Positions 1-8,023 of a stretch of 20,062 nucleotides of DNA are shown here, piece after piece. Source of the DNA: an uncultured bacterium (GTDB lineage: Bacteria > Bacillota > Clostridia > Lachnospirales > Lachnospiraceae); NCBI GenBank assembly GCA_905214855.1, contig CAJMNU010000016.1, positions 1 through 20,062 on the forward strand, read 5' to 3'. The position numbers were made by a program, and so were the translations under genes. Positions within the stretch are counted from its first letter, which is position 1; every line of letters begins with the position of its first letter. The notes beneath the pieces were generated by a model. The model saw only the letters and a list, made by a program, of their open reading frames with translations, searched no databases and had not been told where the DNA came from.

Positions 1-1034
1 TGTCCCCTGGTGAAATCTATGTGGAAAGACAGGCTGGTTTTTCTCCAAAAGAAATATTTTATATCTGCAATAATGTATCAGAAGAAGAAATGCGTTATGC
101 CATCGATCAGGGCGTTATCGTCAGTGTAGATTCTGTCAGCCAGTTGGAACAATTTGGTCGTCTTGCACCAGGACATGATGTAGCAATCCGTTTCAACCCA
201 GGTGTTGGTGCAGGACACCATGAAAAAGTAGTAACTGCCGGCAAAAAAACAAAATTTGGTATCGATCCTGAATTCATCCCACTTGTCAAAGATATTTTGG
301 CACGTTACAACCTTCATTTAATTGGGATTAACCAGCATATCGGTTCTCTTTTTATGACTGGTGATGCCTTTGTAAAAAGTATCGATTCTCTTCTTGAGAT
401 TGCTTCCCAGTTCCAGAATCTTGATTTTATCGATATGGGTGGCGGCTTTGGAATCCCTTATAAAAAAGAAGACGGTGAAGCACCTTTGGATCTGGAAGAT
501 CTTGGGAAAGCATTGGATCAGAAACTGTATGCCTTTGCCAAACAGTACGGCAAAATGGTCAAATTCAGGATTGAACCGGGACGTTATATCAGTGCTGAGA
601 GCAATGTCATTTTAGGACAGGTACACAGCGTAAAACACAATCATGACAAAAAATTTGTTGGCTGTGATATCGGATTCAATGTTCTTGTCCGTCCTGTTAT
701 GTACGACTCTTATCATGGTGTTGAAATCTATCGTCCTGATGAGACATATTCTTTGGAAGATGAAAATGCTCCAGAAGAAACCGTTTCCATTGTCGGAAAT
801 ATCTGTGAAAGTGGTGACATTCTTGCCAAAGACCGTGTTCTTCCTCCAATCAAAGAAGGGGATATCTTAGGTGTACTGGATGCTGGCGCTTATGGATTTA
901 CAATGAGTTCTAACTATAATAACCGTCTTCGTCCAGCTGAGATCCTCATCCGTGAGAACGGAGATGTTGTCCTCACCAGACGCAGAGAAAAACTGGAAGA
1001 TCTGGTAAAAGATTTTATTCCATTAGATCTGTAA
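1..1034 (+). CDS. lysA: Diaminopimelate decarboxylase, 5'-truncated by the window edge
   Basis: This PLP enzyme converts meso-diaminopimelate to L-lysine in the cytoplasm, the last step of lysine synthesis. The open frame runs in from the left edge (first whole codon at base 3), so the N-terminus, including the PLP-binding lysine, is missing. The GTG at 21 is an internal valine, not a start. Visible family motifs are the DMGGGFGIP glycine loop that holds the PLP phosphate, EPGRY, the NICESGD catalytic cysteine motif that separates this family from arginine and ornithine decarboxylases, and DAGAYGFTMSSNYN near the C-terminus. The remaining 344 or so residues are most of a roughly 420-residue enzyme. 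The gene stands alone on the plus strand and converges on greA. Carboxynorspermidine decarboxylase is a related alternative but fits these motifs less well. Confidence 0.93.
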   Translation, partial: SPGEIYVERQAGFSPKEIFYICNNVSEEEMRYAIDQGVIVSVDSVSQLEQFGRLAPGHDVAIRFNPGVGAGHHEKVVTAGKKTKFGIDPEFIPLVKDILARYNLHLIGINQHIGSLFMTGDAFVKSIDSLLEIASQFQNLDFIDMGGGFGIPYKKEDGEAPLDLEDLGKALDQKLYAFAKQYGKMVKFRIEPGRYISAESNVILGQVHSVKHNHDKKFVGCDIGFNVLVRPVMYDSYHGVEIYRPDETYSLEDENAPEETVSIVGNICESGDILAKDRVLPPIKEGDILGVLDAGAYGFTMSSNYNNRLRPAEILIRENGDVVLTRRREKLEDLVKDFIPLDL

Positions 1035-1091
1035 TCCCACCTCATCTGCCTGTTTGTTTTTAGGAACAGAAGTTTTTATGGTATTATTGAC

Positions 1092-1157
1092 AAAAAAGCA
1101 GTCTGATGTTTCACTCCCATTCGGTAGGAGTGGAACAGTCAGACTGCTTCTTTTTCT
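1092..1157. terminator. Bidirectional intrinsic terminator between lysA and greA
   Basis: A long hairpin has outer arms GCAGTCTGA (1098-1106) and TCAGACTGC (1139-1147). The pairing continues inward through TGTT/AACA and CACTCC/GGAGTG with one bulged base, giving about 20 pairs around a short loop. A T-rich tract follows on the plus strand (1148-1157) and an A tract precedes it (1092-1097), which reads as a U tract for minus-strand transcripts. It therefore can end both convergent genes. Confidence 0.88.
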
Positions 1158-1161
1158 ATCT

Positions 1162-1665
1162 TTAAAATCCTCGTATTGCATCCTGCTCATCATCTATATT
1201 TTTTCGAATAGAGCGGATCACCACATAGTATCCCACATTTTCCCTAATTTCCACATACACCCGATCATTCACTTTATGCCCTAAGATTGCCTTTCCAAGT
1301 GGAGATTCTGTGCTGATCTTGCCGTTCAAAGAGTTTCCACGAATGGAAGTCACCAGTTTATATGTTTCCACCTCATCATCATCTTCCATATACAATTCCA
1401 CAATATTATTGATTCCAACTTCGTCCTCTTTTGAAGTATCTGAAATAATGATCGCTGTCCGAAGCATATTTTCTAAGTAACGGATTCTGCTCTCATTTCT
1501 ATTTTTCTCTTTTTTTGCTGCATAATACTCAAAATTCTCACTCAGATCTCCCTGTGCTCTTGCTTCTTTTACAGCCTCGATCGCTTCCTTTCGAACTACC
1601 AACTTGCGATGTTCAATCTCTTCCTCGATCTTTTTTACATCATTTTTCGTCAAACGCTCTCTCAT
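1162..1665 (-). CDS. greA: GreA/GreB-family transcription elongation factor
   Basis: This protein should enter the RNA polymerase secondary channel and stimulate cleavage of backtracked transcripts. The 167 residues show the two-part Gre layout. Residues 1-75 form an N-terminal helical hairpin with the tip EARAQGDLSENFEY, whose acidic D40 and E43 hold the catalytic metal. A C-terminal FKBP-like domain carries KISTESPLGKAILG. It is a little longer than typical GreA (about 158). The start ATG lies inside the ATGA overlap with the stop of the upstream GTPase-NYN gene, so the two are probably translationally coupled; a purine-rich GGAAGG lies about 15 bases upstream. The FKBP part is divergent, so it could be a second greA paralogue rather than the housekeeping copy; the window cannot decide this. 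Confidence 0.9.
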   Translation of the reverse strand: MRERLTKNDVKKIEEEIEHRKLVVRKEAIEAVKEARAQGDLSENFEYYAAKKEKNRNESRIRYLENMLRTAIIISDTSKEDEVGINNIVELYMEDDDEVETYKLVTSIRGNSLNGKISTESPLGKAILGHKVNDRVYVEIRENVGYYVVIRSIRKNIDDEQDAIRGF

Positions 1666-4430
1666 ATTCTGTCATCGCTTCCTTCCACAACTTTATAATT
1701 CTTTCTTTTTTCCTCTCTTTTCAGATACTCTGCAAGAGAATTGCGTGGTTTTTTCTGCTTATCCAGATGTTCTTCCTGAATCTGCTGTTTCACCAGTTCC
1801 ACTTCCTCTTTCAAACCTTTTGCAGACATTCTCTCAGCACCCTGACCAAAAATAATGATCTGCTCCAATCCGTCTGAAGTTGCCACAGTGACCCGATACT
1901 TACGCCCGATCTCATGTACCACCTTCTCAATATACTGGTCTGCTGTCTCTGCTTCTTTTGTATATACAACATCAATATTGTGATAACGCACCACTTCTCT
2001 GGTATGTCCTTTTACCTTATATGCATCAAATACCAAGATCAGACGACATTTCTTATATCCCTGATAATTGCACAAAATATCCATGAGATGTGCTCTTGCC
2101 GCATCGATATTGACATCAGCCAGAGCTTTTAACTCTTCCCATGAAAAGATGATATTATATCCATCTACTAAAAGATATTCTTCTATAGGTTCTGACTTGT
2201 TCCATTCCACCTTTTGCTCTTTCTTTTGAGGTGTGATCACTCTTGCAGGCATAGACTGCTCTCTCTTGGAAACACCATATGTCCTCACAAAAATCTCTTC
2301 CAGTTCTTTGTCTTCTTTTCCAAAAGCGGTATTTCTGCGTCCATCTGGCATTACAGTCCTCTGGTTCTTCACTTCACTTGCTACCTGTGCCTTAATCCTC
2401 TCATCCTCTTTTCTTTTTGCCTCTGCTGCCTTCATAAGTTCTATTTCCAAAGATTCCTGTGCTGTTTTTCTTGCCACATCATCTCCAGTATCGGAATAGG
2501 CTTCCAGATGCATATAATTTTCCACCTCATCCCATTTGACTACAAATCCTGCCCCATGTGCACAGAACACAGAACCAGTTGGATTGTCCAGATCCATTTC
2601 TGAGTCGTATCCTGCCGCTTCGATCACTTCGTTGGCATTATGGCATGGTTCATATCCTTTTAAATTACAGGTAAGCCGTCCGCGCCCTTTTGTGTAAGAA
2701 GTCACTTCTGTCTGATATCCCCTCATCTTGGCAACCGGAGCGCTCCCCTCTACCACAGCAAATTCCCCTTCTATCATAGGTGGAGTAAAATTTCCTGACA
2801 TCCGCTGTATATCTGTCAACGCTCGCCCCACCATATCAGATGGAATTTCCAGATGAAATGCATAATATGGCTCTAAAAGAATAGACTCTGCTTTTTTCAG
2901 CCCTTGCCTCACCGCTCGATATGTCGCCTGTCTAAAATCGCCTCCCTCTGTATGCTTTAAATGGGCACGCCCTGCAACCAGTGTGATCTTCATATCCGTA
3001 ATTGCAGCACCTACAAGAACTCCTCTGTGTTCCTTTTCTTCCAGATGCGTTAAAATAAGTCTCTGCCAGTTCCGATCCAGCAAATCCTCACTGACATTCG
3101 TGTCAAATTGAAGACCGCTTCCTCTCTCTGCCGGTTCCATCCACAAATGTACCTCTGCATAATGGCGCAGCGGTTCAAAATGTCCTACTCCCTCTACAGG
3201 AGCTGATATTGTCTCTTTATAAACAATATTTCCAGTACCAAACTCTACCGCAACACCATAACGCTCCAAGATCAATGCTTTCAAAACCTCAATCTGTACC
3301 TCTCCCATCAGCTGTGCATGAAGTTCACCAAGTTCTTCATTCCATACGATATGAAGCTCTGGCTCTTCCTCCTCAAGCTGTCTCAATTTGGTCAGCATAT
3401 TGTGAGCATCACATTCTTGTGGAAGTTGGATCTGATAACTGAGAACTGGCTCCAGCAAAGGAGAGGCAGACACTGGTTCCAATCCCAATCCCTCTCCTGG
3501 ATGCGTCTGGCTCAAGCCTGTTACTGCACAGATCATGCCTGCTGGTGCTTCATTTACTGTTTCATATCTGCTGCCTGAATATACACGGATCTGGTTGACT
3601 TTTTCCTGCCACTCTCCTTGTGTGCCCTGTCCGCTAAGAAGCGTCTTCACACTGAGTTTCCCACCAGTGATCTTCATATAAGTCAGACGATTTCCCTGAT
3701 CGTCCCTTGCTATCTTAAACACTTTTGCTCCAAATGTATCTTTGTAAGAAGGCGGCTGCATATATCGTTCCAAGCTATGCAGAAATTCTTCCACACCCAA
3801 CAATTTCAATGCAGATCCAAAATAACATGGATATATCTTTCGTTCTTGTATCAATTTGGTGATCTGTTCCTCATCCACCAGATTACCTTCTAAATACTGT
3901 TCCAGCAATGCCTCATCACACATCGCAACATTTTCCATCCATGTTTCTATATCCTGCCCTGCTGTAAAATCTACACAGTTTTCGCTTAATCTCTTTTTCA
4001 CATCTTCCAGTAATTTCTTCGCATCTGTCCCTGACTGATCCATTTTGTTTATAAACAAAAATACTGGAATGTGATATCTTGAAAGAAGATGCCAAAGTGT
4101 CTCTGTATGTCCCTGCACACCATCTGCTCCATTGATCACCAAAATGGCATAGTCCATAACTTGAAGAGATCGTTCCATCTCTGCTGAAAAGTCTACATGC
4201 CCCGGAGTATCCAATAATGTGATCTCCAGATCTCCTAAAGAAAAAACGGCCTGTTTGGAAAAAATGGTGATTCCTCTGGCACGTTCCAATTCATGTGTAT
4301 CTAAAAATGCATCTTTATTATCTACTCTTCCTAATTTTCGTATTTTCCCGCTCAAATACAACATGCTCTCAGATAATGTCGTTTTTCCGGCATCTACATG
4401 AGCCAAAATTCCTACTGCTGCTCTTTTCAT
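1662..4430 (-). CDS. TetM/EF-G-type translational GTPase fused to a YacP/Rae1-like NYN ribonuclease domain
   Basis: The first 650 or so residues are a ribosomal-protection-type GTPase. Numbered from the upstream ATG at 4436, the motifs are AHVDAGKT (12-19), RGITI (54-58), DTPGH (76-80) and NKMD (130-133), followed by EF-G-like domains II-V. A charged linker (about 650-750) leads to an NYN/PIN-like nuclease domain. That domain has LLVDGYN (D758), VFDAYK (D804), ETADQYI (D833) and ATSDGLEQ (D855), matching YacP/Rae1, an endonuclease that cuts mRNA in the ribosomal A site. The TetM tip motif Ser-Pro-Val is replaced here (LKHTEGGDFR, 493-502), so tetracycline resistance is doubtful. I prefer the ATG at 4430: it gives the family N-terminus MKRAAVGILAHVDAGKT and an AGG 9 bases upstream, while for 4436 the spacing is only 3. 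The gene overlaps greA by 4 bp. A ribosome rescue or mRNA-cleavage role is inferred. Confidence 0.9.
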   Translation of the reverse strand: MKRAAVGILAHVDAGKTTLSESMLYLSGKIRKLGRVDNKDAFLDTHELERARGITIFSKQAVFSLGDLEITLLDTPGHVDFSAEMERSLQVMDYAILVINGADGVQGHTETLWHLLSRYHIPVFLFINKMDQSGTDAKKLLEDVKKRLSENCVDFTAGQDIETWMENVAMCDEALLEQYLEGNLVDEEQITKLIQERKIYPCYFGSALKLLGVEEFLHSLERYMQPPSYKDTFGAKVFKIARDDQGNRLTYMKITGGKLSVKTLLSGQGTQGEWQEKVNQIRVYSGSRYETVNEAPAGMICAVTGLSQTHPGEGLGLEPVSASPLLEPVLSYQIQLPQECDAHNMLTKLRQLEEEEPELHIVWNEELGELHAQLMGEVQIEVLKALILERYGVAVEFGTGNIVYKETISAPVEGVGHFEPLRHYAEVHLWMEPAERGSGLQFDTNVSEDLLDRNWQRLILTHLEEKEHRGVLVGAAITDMKITLVAGRAHLKHTEGGDFRQATYRAVRQGLKKAESILLEPYYAFHLEIPSDMVGRALTDIQRMSGNFTPPMIEGEFAVVEGSAPVAKMRGYQTEVTSYTKGRGRLTCNLKGYEPCHNANEVIEAAGYDSEMDLDNPTGSVFCAHGAGFVVKWDEVENYMHLEAYSDTGDDVARKTAQESLEIELMKAAEAKRKEDERIKAQVASEVKNQRTVMPDGRRNTAFGKEDKELEEIFVRTYGVSKREQSMPARVITPQKKEQKVEWNKSEPIEEYLLVDGYNIIFSWEELKALADVNIDAARAHLMDILCNYQGYKKCRLILVFDAYKVKGHTREVVRYHNIDVVYTKEAETADQYIEKVVHEIGRKYRVTVATSDGLEQIIIFGQGAERMSAKGLKEEVELVKQQIQEEHLDKQKKPRNSLAEYLKREEKRKNYKVVEGSDDRI

Positions 4431-4514
4431 CTTCATTTACCTGCTTTTTTTGTTTCTTTCTATTTTTTCTTTCATTTTTTCTTTTCTCTTACTCTGTTCT
4501 ATTTGCTATTTTTT

Positions 4515-4543
4515 ATTATAGCATCCCATTTAGCTCAGGTCAA
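4515..4543 (-). promoter_or_regulatory. Consensus sigma-A promoter for the GTPase-NYN/greA operon
   Basis: On the minus strand TTGACC (4543-4538), a 17-base spacer and a perfect TATAAT (4520-4515) lie about 80 bases upstream of the GTPase-NYN start. The resulting leader of about 75 bases is very A-rich. This separates the operon from the preceding pst-phoU operon. Confidence 0.85.
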
Positions 4544-4545
4544 AG

Positions 4546-4590
4546 GCAGAAACATATACAAAAGACAGGAACTTGCGCCCCTGCCTTTCT
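4546..4590 (-). terminator. Probable intrinsic terminator of the pst-phoU operon
   Basis: On the minus strand AAAGGCAGG (4588-4580) pairs with CCTGTCTTT (4569-4561) through nine pairs including one G-U, with a 10-base loop. The tail is only moderately U-rich. It lies about 45 bases past the phoU stop and just before the next promoter, which is where an operon end is expected. Confidence 0.6.
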
Positions 4591-4630
4591 TTGTATGCAA
4601 TATAAAGAAGATGTCATAGTAAATTATATT

Positions 4631-5293
4631 CTACAGGATTCTGTGATTCTTCACTTCTCCTGTATCATGGAACTCTGTCCATTCACAAACATTCACTGCA
4701 TGGTCTCCGATCCTCTCCAAATATTTTGCGATCATCAAAAGATCCACCATTTTGTCCTCATTTCCCTGAACAGTTCTTAGCATCTGGACAATCTCATTCT
4801 TTGCCTGATTAAAATAATCATCAATAATATCATCCTGCTTTTCTACTTTTTTTGCCAGAAGAATATCTTTTTTAATAAAGGCTTCAATTGCTGACTGTAG
4901 CATCTCCTGTACACTCTCTACCATATTTGGCAATATCTGTATCATTGTCTCTGATTTCTTATCATCCAAATGCAGCACCAATTCAGCAATATCCGCTGCA
5001 TGGTCTCCAATACGCTCCAGATCTGTTACAACTTTCAATGCCATAGAAATATGTCTCAAATCTTTTGCTACTGGCTGCTGACGCAGCATCAGGTTCAGAC
5101 ACTGTGACTCAATGGATCGCTCCATATCGTTGATAGCACGGTCATTCTGAATGATCTTCATGGCAAGAGCCCGATCATTGCTTTCAAATGCTTTCATTGT
5201 CTGCTGAATGCTGTCTGCCACATTTCTTCCCATCTCTATAAGATCTTCATTTAACTGCTTCAGTTCCTGCTCAAAGCTAATTCTCATTGTCAT
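4631..5293 (-). CDS. phoU: Phosphate signalling regulator PhoU
   Basis: PhoU links the Pst transporter to the PhoR-PhoP two-component system and restrains phosphate uptake and Pho gene expression when phosphate is plentiful. The protein is all-helical with two PhoU repeats, each carrying the metal-binding signature: DLERIGDHAADIAE in the first and LERIGDHAVNVCEW in the second. I chose the ATG at 5293 (220 residues, the usual length), preceded by a strong SD (GGAGG, then AGAGG). The open frame runs back to a TTG at 5338 that touches the pstB stop, but this adds 15 atypical residues and has no good SD. It is last in the pst operon, 41 bases after pstB, the classic position. Confidence 0.95.
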   Translation of the reverse strand: MTMRISFEQELKQLNEDLIEMGRNVADSIQQTMKAFESNDRALAMKIIQNDRAINDMERSIESQCLNLMLRQQPVAKDLRHISMALKVVTDLERIGDHAADIAELVLHLDDKKSETMIQILPNMVESVQEMLQSAIEAFIKKDILLAKKVEKQDDIIDDYFNQAKNEIVQMLRTVQGNEDKMVDLLMIAKYLERIGDHAVNVCEWTEFHDTGEVKNHRIL

Positions 5294-5334
5294 CTTTACC
5301 TCTCCCTCCTGCTCTCTATTACAAACATAATCTA

Positions 5335-6090
5335 TCAACCAAAACGTCCGGTGATATAATCTTCTGTCTTCTTATCCTTTGGTCTGGAGAACAGTTCTTC
5401 TGTTGGGGCATACTCTACAACCTCTCCAACTAAGAAAAATGCTGTATAATCTGCGATACGGGTTGCCTGCTGCATGTTATGTGTCACAATGGCAACAGTA
5501 TAATCCTTTTTCAATTCTCCCATCAGATCTTCTATTTTCAGGGTAGAGATCGGATCCAGCGCAGAAGTTGGTTCATCCATAAGAAGTACCTCAGGTTCTA
5601 CTGCAAGTGCCCTTGCGATACAGAGTCTCTGCTGCTGACCTCCAGATAGACCAAGTGCTGATTTTTTTAGTCTGTCATGCACTTCATCCCAAAGTGCTGC
5701 TCCCCTCAGACTCTTCTCCACAATATCATCCAGTTTCGCCTTGTTTTTAATCCCGTGAACCCTTGGACCATATGCAATATTATCATAGATACTCATTGGG
5801 AAAGGATTGGGCTGCTGAAATACCATACCTACCTTCTTACGGAGCAGTGTGGTATCTGCCTTAGGATCATAAATATCCTCTCCATCCAACAGTACTTTTC
5901 CGTCAATCTTCACATTTGGTACAAGATCATTCATACGATTTAATGTCTTCAGATATGTTGATTTGCCGCATCCGGATGGTCCGATAAATGCCGTGATCTG
6001 TTTTTCATATAAATCCAGTGATATGTTCTTTAACGCATGATTACTTCCATAATATAAATTCAAATCCTTTGTGGAAATTTTTGTTTTCAT
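5335..6090 (-). CDS. pstB: Phosphate ABC transporter ATP-binding protein PstB
   Basis: PstB is the ATPase that powers high-affinity phosphate import through PstCA. From the chosen start the 251 residues contain Walker [10 protein letters not shown] (37-45), the Q-loop [15 protein letters not shown] typical of PstB, the signature LSGGQQQR, Walker [13 protein letters not shown] and the switch histidine in [13 protein letters not shown]. The PstB-specific C-terminus ends DYITGRFG. The start ATG at 6090 has GGAGGAG nine bases upstream; an in-frame ATG at 6117 would add nine residues but lacks an SD. The gene lies between pstA (46 bases upstream) and phoU. Confidence 0.97.
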   Translation of the reverse strand: MKTKISTKDLNLYYGSNHALKNISLDLYEKQITAFIGPSGCGKSTYLKTLNRMNDLVPNVKIDGKVLLDGEDIYDPKADTTLLRKKVGMVFQQPNPFPMSIYDNIAYGPRVHGIKNKAKLDDIVEKSLRGAALWDEVHDRLKKSALGLSGGQQQRLCIARALAVEPEVLLMDEPTSALDPISTLKIEDLMGELKKDYTVAIVTHNMQQATRIADYTAFFLVGEVVEYAPTEELFSRPKDKKTEDYITGRFG

Positions 6091-6136
6091 TGTTTTGGAC
6101 TCCTCCATTTTTATCATTCACAACTTTCATAACTGA

Positions 6137-7003
6137 CTATTTCAGCTTTGTCGCATCAAAACGATTGGTAATGTAATGTGTCAAAAGGTTGATCCCCAGA
6201 ACCAAGAGTAAAAGTACTACAGCAATACCAAATGCCTGATCGTACTTTGCTTTCTGCATGGATAAGTACAGCTGAATCGTCAATGTACCGCTGGACTCAA
6301 ACAATTTGGAAAACAGATTTTTGGGAAGCTGGAATCCACTTCCTGCGGTAAATAACAGAGCTGCTGATTCTCCTACAATACGTCCTATAGATAAAATGAT
6401 TCCAGTCAGGATTCCTGGTGCTGCACTTGGCAGTAAAATAGTGCGGATCATATACCATTTGGAAGCACCGATCCCCAATGCCCCATGTCTGTAACTATCA
6501 GGGACTGTCTTTAATGCTTCCTGTGTATTTCTTGTGATCAATGGCAACACCATGAGCATCAATGTGAAAGAACCTGTTAAAACAGAATATTTTAATTTTA
6601 GTACTGTTCCAAAAAATACCATACCAAAGAGACCAAAGATAATGGATGGGATACCAGAAAGTATCTCTGTTGTAAATTCGATCATCTTGACCAATTTTCC
6701 CGGTTTTGCATATTCATTCAGATAGATCGCAGATCCAACGCCGATCGGAGTCACCACGATCAATGTCACTACAATGATATACAATGTATTTACGATATTT
6801 CCCAGAATACCAAATGTTCCTTTTCTTGCACTCTGCACGGTGGAAAGAAATTCCCAACTCAACTGTGGAAATCCCTTTGCAAATACATAGCCCATGATTC
6901 CAACTAGGATCACAATGGAAATGCCGGCAGCCAGATTGATCAAAATACTTAAAATCCGATCTGATACCCGAATTTTTTTATGATAAATACTATTGTCAGT
7001 CAT
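6137..7003 (-). CDS. pstA: Phosphate ABC transporter permease PstA
   Basis: PstA is one of the two membrane permeases of the Pst phosphate importer. The 288 residues hold six predicted membrane segments. The ABC coupling loop lies around TVPDSYRHGALGIGASKWYM, followed by ILSIGRIVGESAALLF, a signature of the PstA/PstC family. The ATG at 7003 has a strong AGGGGGAG SD and overlaps the end of pstC by 8 bases, which suggests coupled translation of the two permease subunits in the expected 1:1 ratio. Confidence 0.96.
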   Translation of the reverse strand: MTDNSIYHKKIRVSDRILSILINLAAGISIVILVGIMGYVFAKGFPQLSWEFLSTVQSARKGTFGILGNIVNTLYIIVVTLIVVTPIGVGSAIYLNEYAKPGKLVKMIEFTTEILSGIPSIIFGLFGMVFFGTVLKLKYSVLTGSFTLMLMVLPLITRNTQEALKTVPDSYRHGALGIGASKWYMIRTILLPSAAPGILTGIILSIGRIVGESAALLFTAGSGFQLPKNLFSKLFESSGTLTIQLYLSMQKAKYDQAFGIAVVLLLLVLGINLLTHYITNRFDATKLK

Positions 7004-7943
7004 TTTCCACTCCCCCTTTCTGGAATAAACGTGTCAGTACTGTATTGATCAACATGATAAAAATAAACAAAACCAATCCAATTGTAAATAATACTTCACG
7101 ATGCAGTCCCTGAGAATATGACATTTCTGCAACGATTGCTGTTGTAAGGAAACGCACCGAATTAAATGGCAGTGGAACATTGACGGAACTTCCGGAAACC
7201 AGTGTGATCGCCATTGCCTCTCCAATTGCCCTGCCACACCCTAAAACGATAGCTGTGATAATACCGGATTTTGCCGCTGGAAGAATCACTTTAAAAATAG
7301 TCTGCATATGTGTCGCTCCCAATGCCAAAGAGGCGCTTTTTAAGTGTTTGGGAACTGCCCGTATTGCAGATTCGCTAATATTGATCACAGTCGGCAGAAT
7401 CATCAAAGCTAAAACCAAGACAGCTGATATCAGATTTGCCCCACCTGTAAATTGATGAGTGGAAGAACCAGCAAAAATTTTAAGTTCTAATTTATACATC
7501 AAAGGATTTAAGATCAGGATTCCCAAAAGTCCATATATTACAGACGGAATACCTGCAAGAAGTTCTACAGCAGGTCGTACGATCTTTGCCACTTTAGGAT
7601 GTGCTGTCTCTGCCAAAAAAACAGCAGTAAGCACACCGATCGGAACACCAATCAAAATGGCAAAGAATGTACCTACAATCGATGTCAGAATAACATACAG
7701 GATACCAAATGACGCAGGATCTCCTGTCGGTTTCCATACTGTACCAAATAAAATTTCTAAAATCCCCACTTTAAACAGGGCAGGTGTTCCACTGATGATC
7801 ATATACAGTGTGATCGATAAAACTGCCAAAACCGCCAGAAAACCACATGCGGTAAAAATATATTCTGCTATGCGTTCCACTGTAGAACGTTTCTTTTTAT
7901 CTGACAAGACAGAAAAGCTCTCTCCTTGTTTCGTTTCCTGCAT
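6996..7943 (-). CDS. pstC: Phosphate ABC transporter permease PstC
   Basis: PstC pairs with PstA to form the phosphate channel. After a charged cytoplasmic N-terminus there are six predicted membrane segments, a family motif AGIPSVIYGLLG, the coupling loop AVPKHLKSASLALGATHMQT and VLGCGRAIGEAMAITLV. I prefer the ATG at 7943 (315 residues, starting MQETKQGES). The GGAGGAA that would serve as its SD lies about nine bases upstream, inside the first codons of the alternative ATG at 7961, which itself has no SD. The gene follows pstS after an attenuator-like hairpin and overlaps pstA. Confidence 0.95.
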   Translation of the reverse strand: MQETKQGESFSVLSDKKKRSTVERIAEYIFTACGFLAVLAVLSITLYMIISGTPALFKVGILEILFGTVWKPTGDPASFGILYVILTSIVGTFFAILIGVPIGVLTAVFLAETAHPKVAKIVRPAVELLAGIPSVIYGLLGILILNPLMYKLELKIFAGSSTHQFTGGANLISAVLVLALMILPTVINISESAIRAVPKHLKSASLALGATHMQTIFKVILPAAKSGIITAIVLGCGRAIGEAMAITLVSGSSVNVPLPFNSVRFLTTAIVAEMSYSQGLHREVLFTIGLVLFIFIMLINTVLTRLFQKGGVEND

Positions 7944-7970
7944 TGCTTTTCGTTCCTCCATTCATGTACG

Positions 7971-8010
7971 TAAAAATAGGGAAGCTGTTTTCTTATCTGA
8001 CAGCTCCCCT
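7971..8010 (-). terminator. Attenuator-like hairpin between pstS and pstC
   Basis: On the minus strand AGGGGAGCTGT (8010-8000) pairs with ACAGCTTCCCT (7988-7978), eleven pairs with one G-U, followed by ATTTTTA. It has the form of an intrinsic terminator inside the operon. Partial readthrough would give more pstS than pstCAB-phoU mRNA, the usual stoichiometry for binding-protein transporters. Confidence 0.8.
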
Positions 8011-8023
8011 GTATTCTCAAGAC

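Noticed and set aside
1662..4430. Tetracycline resistance gene
   Set aside because: The tip loop motif needed for drug displacement is absent and a nuclease domain is fused; no mobile element surrounds it.
4295..4780. A 161-codon plus-strand frame rich in Phe, Ser and Leu
   Set aside because: It covers the A-rich leader and ends of two minus-strand genes; composition explains it and there is no SD.
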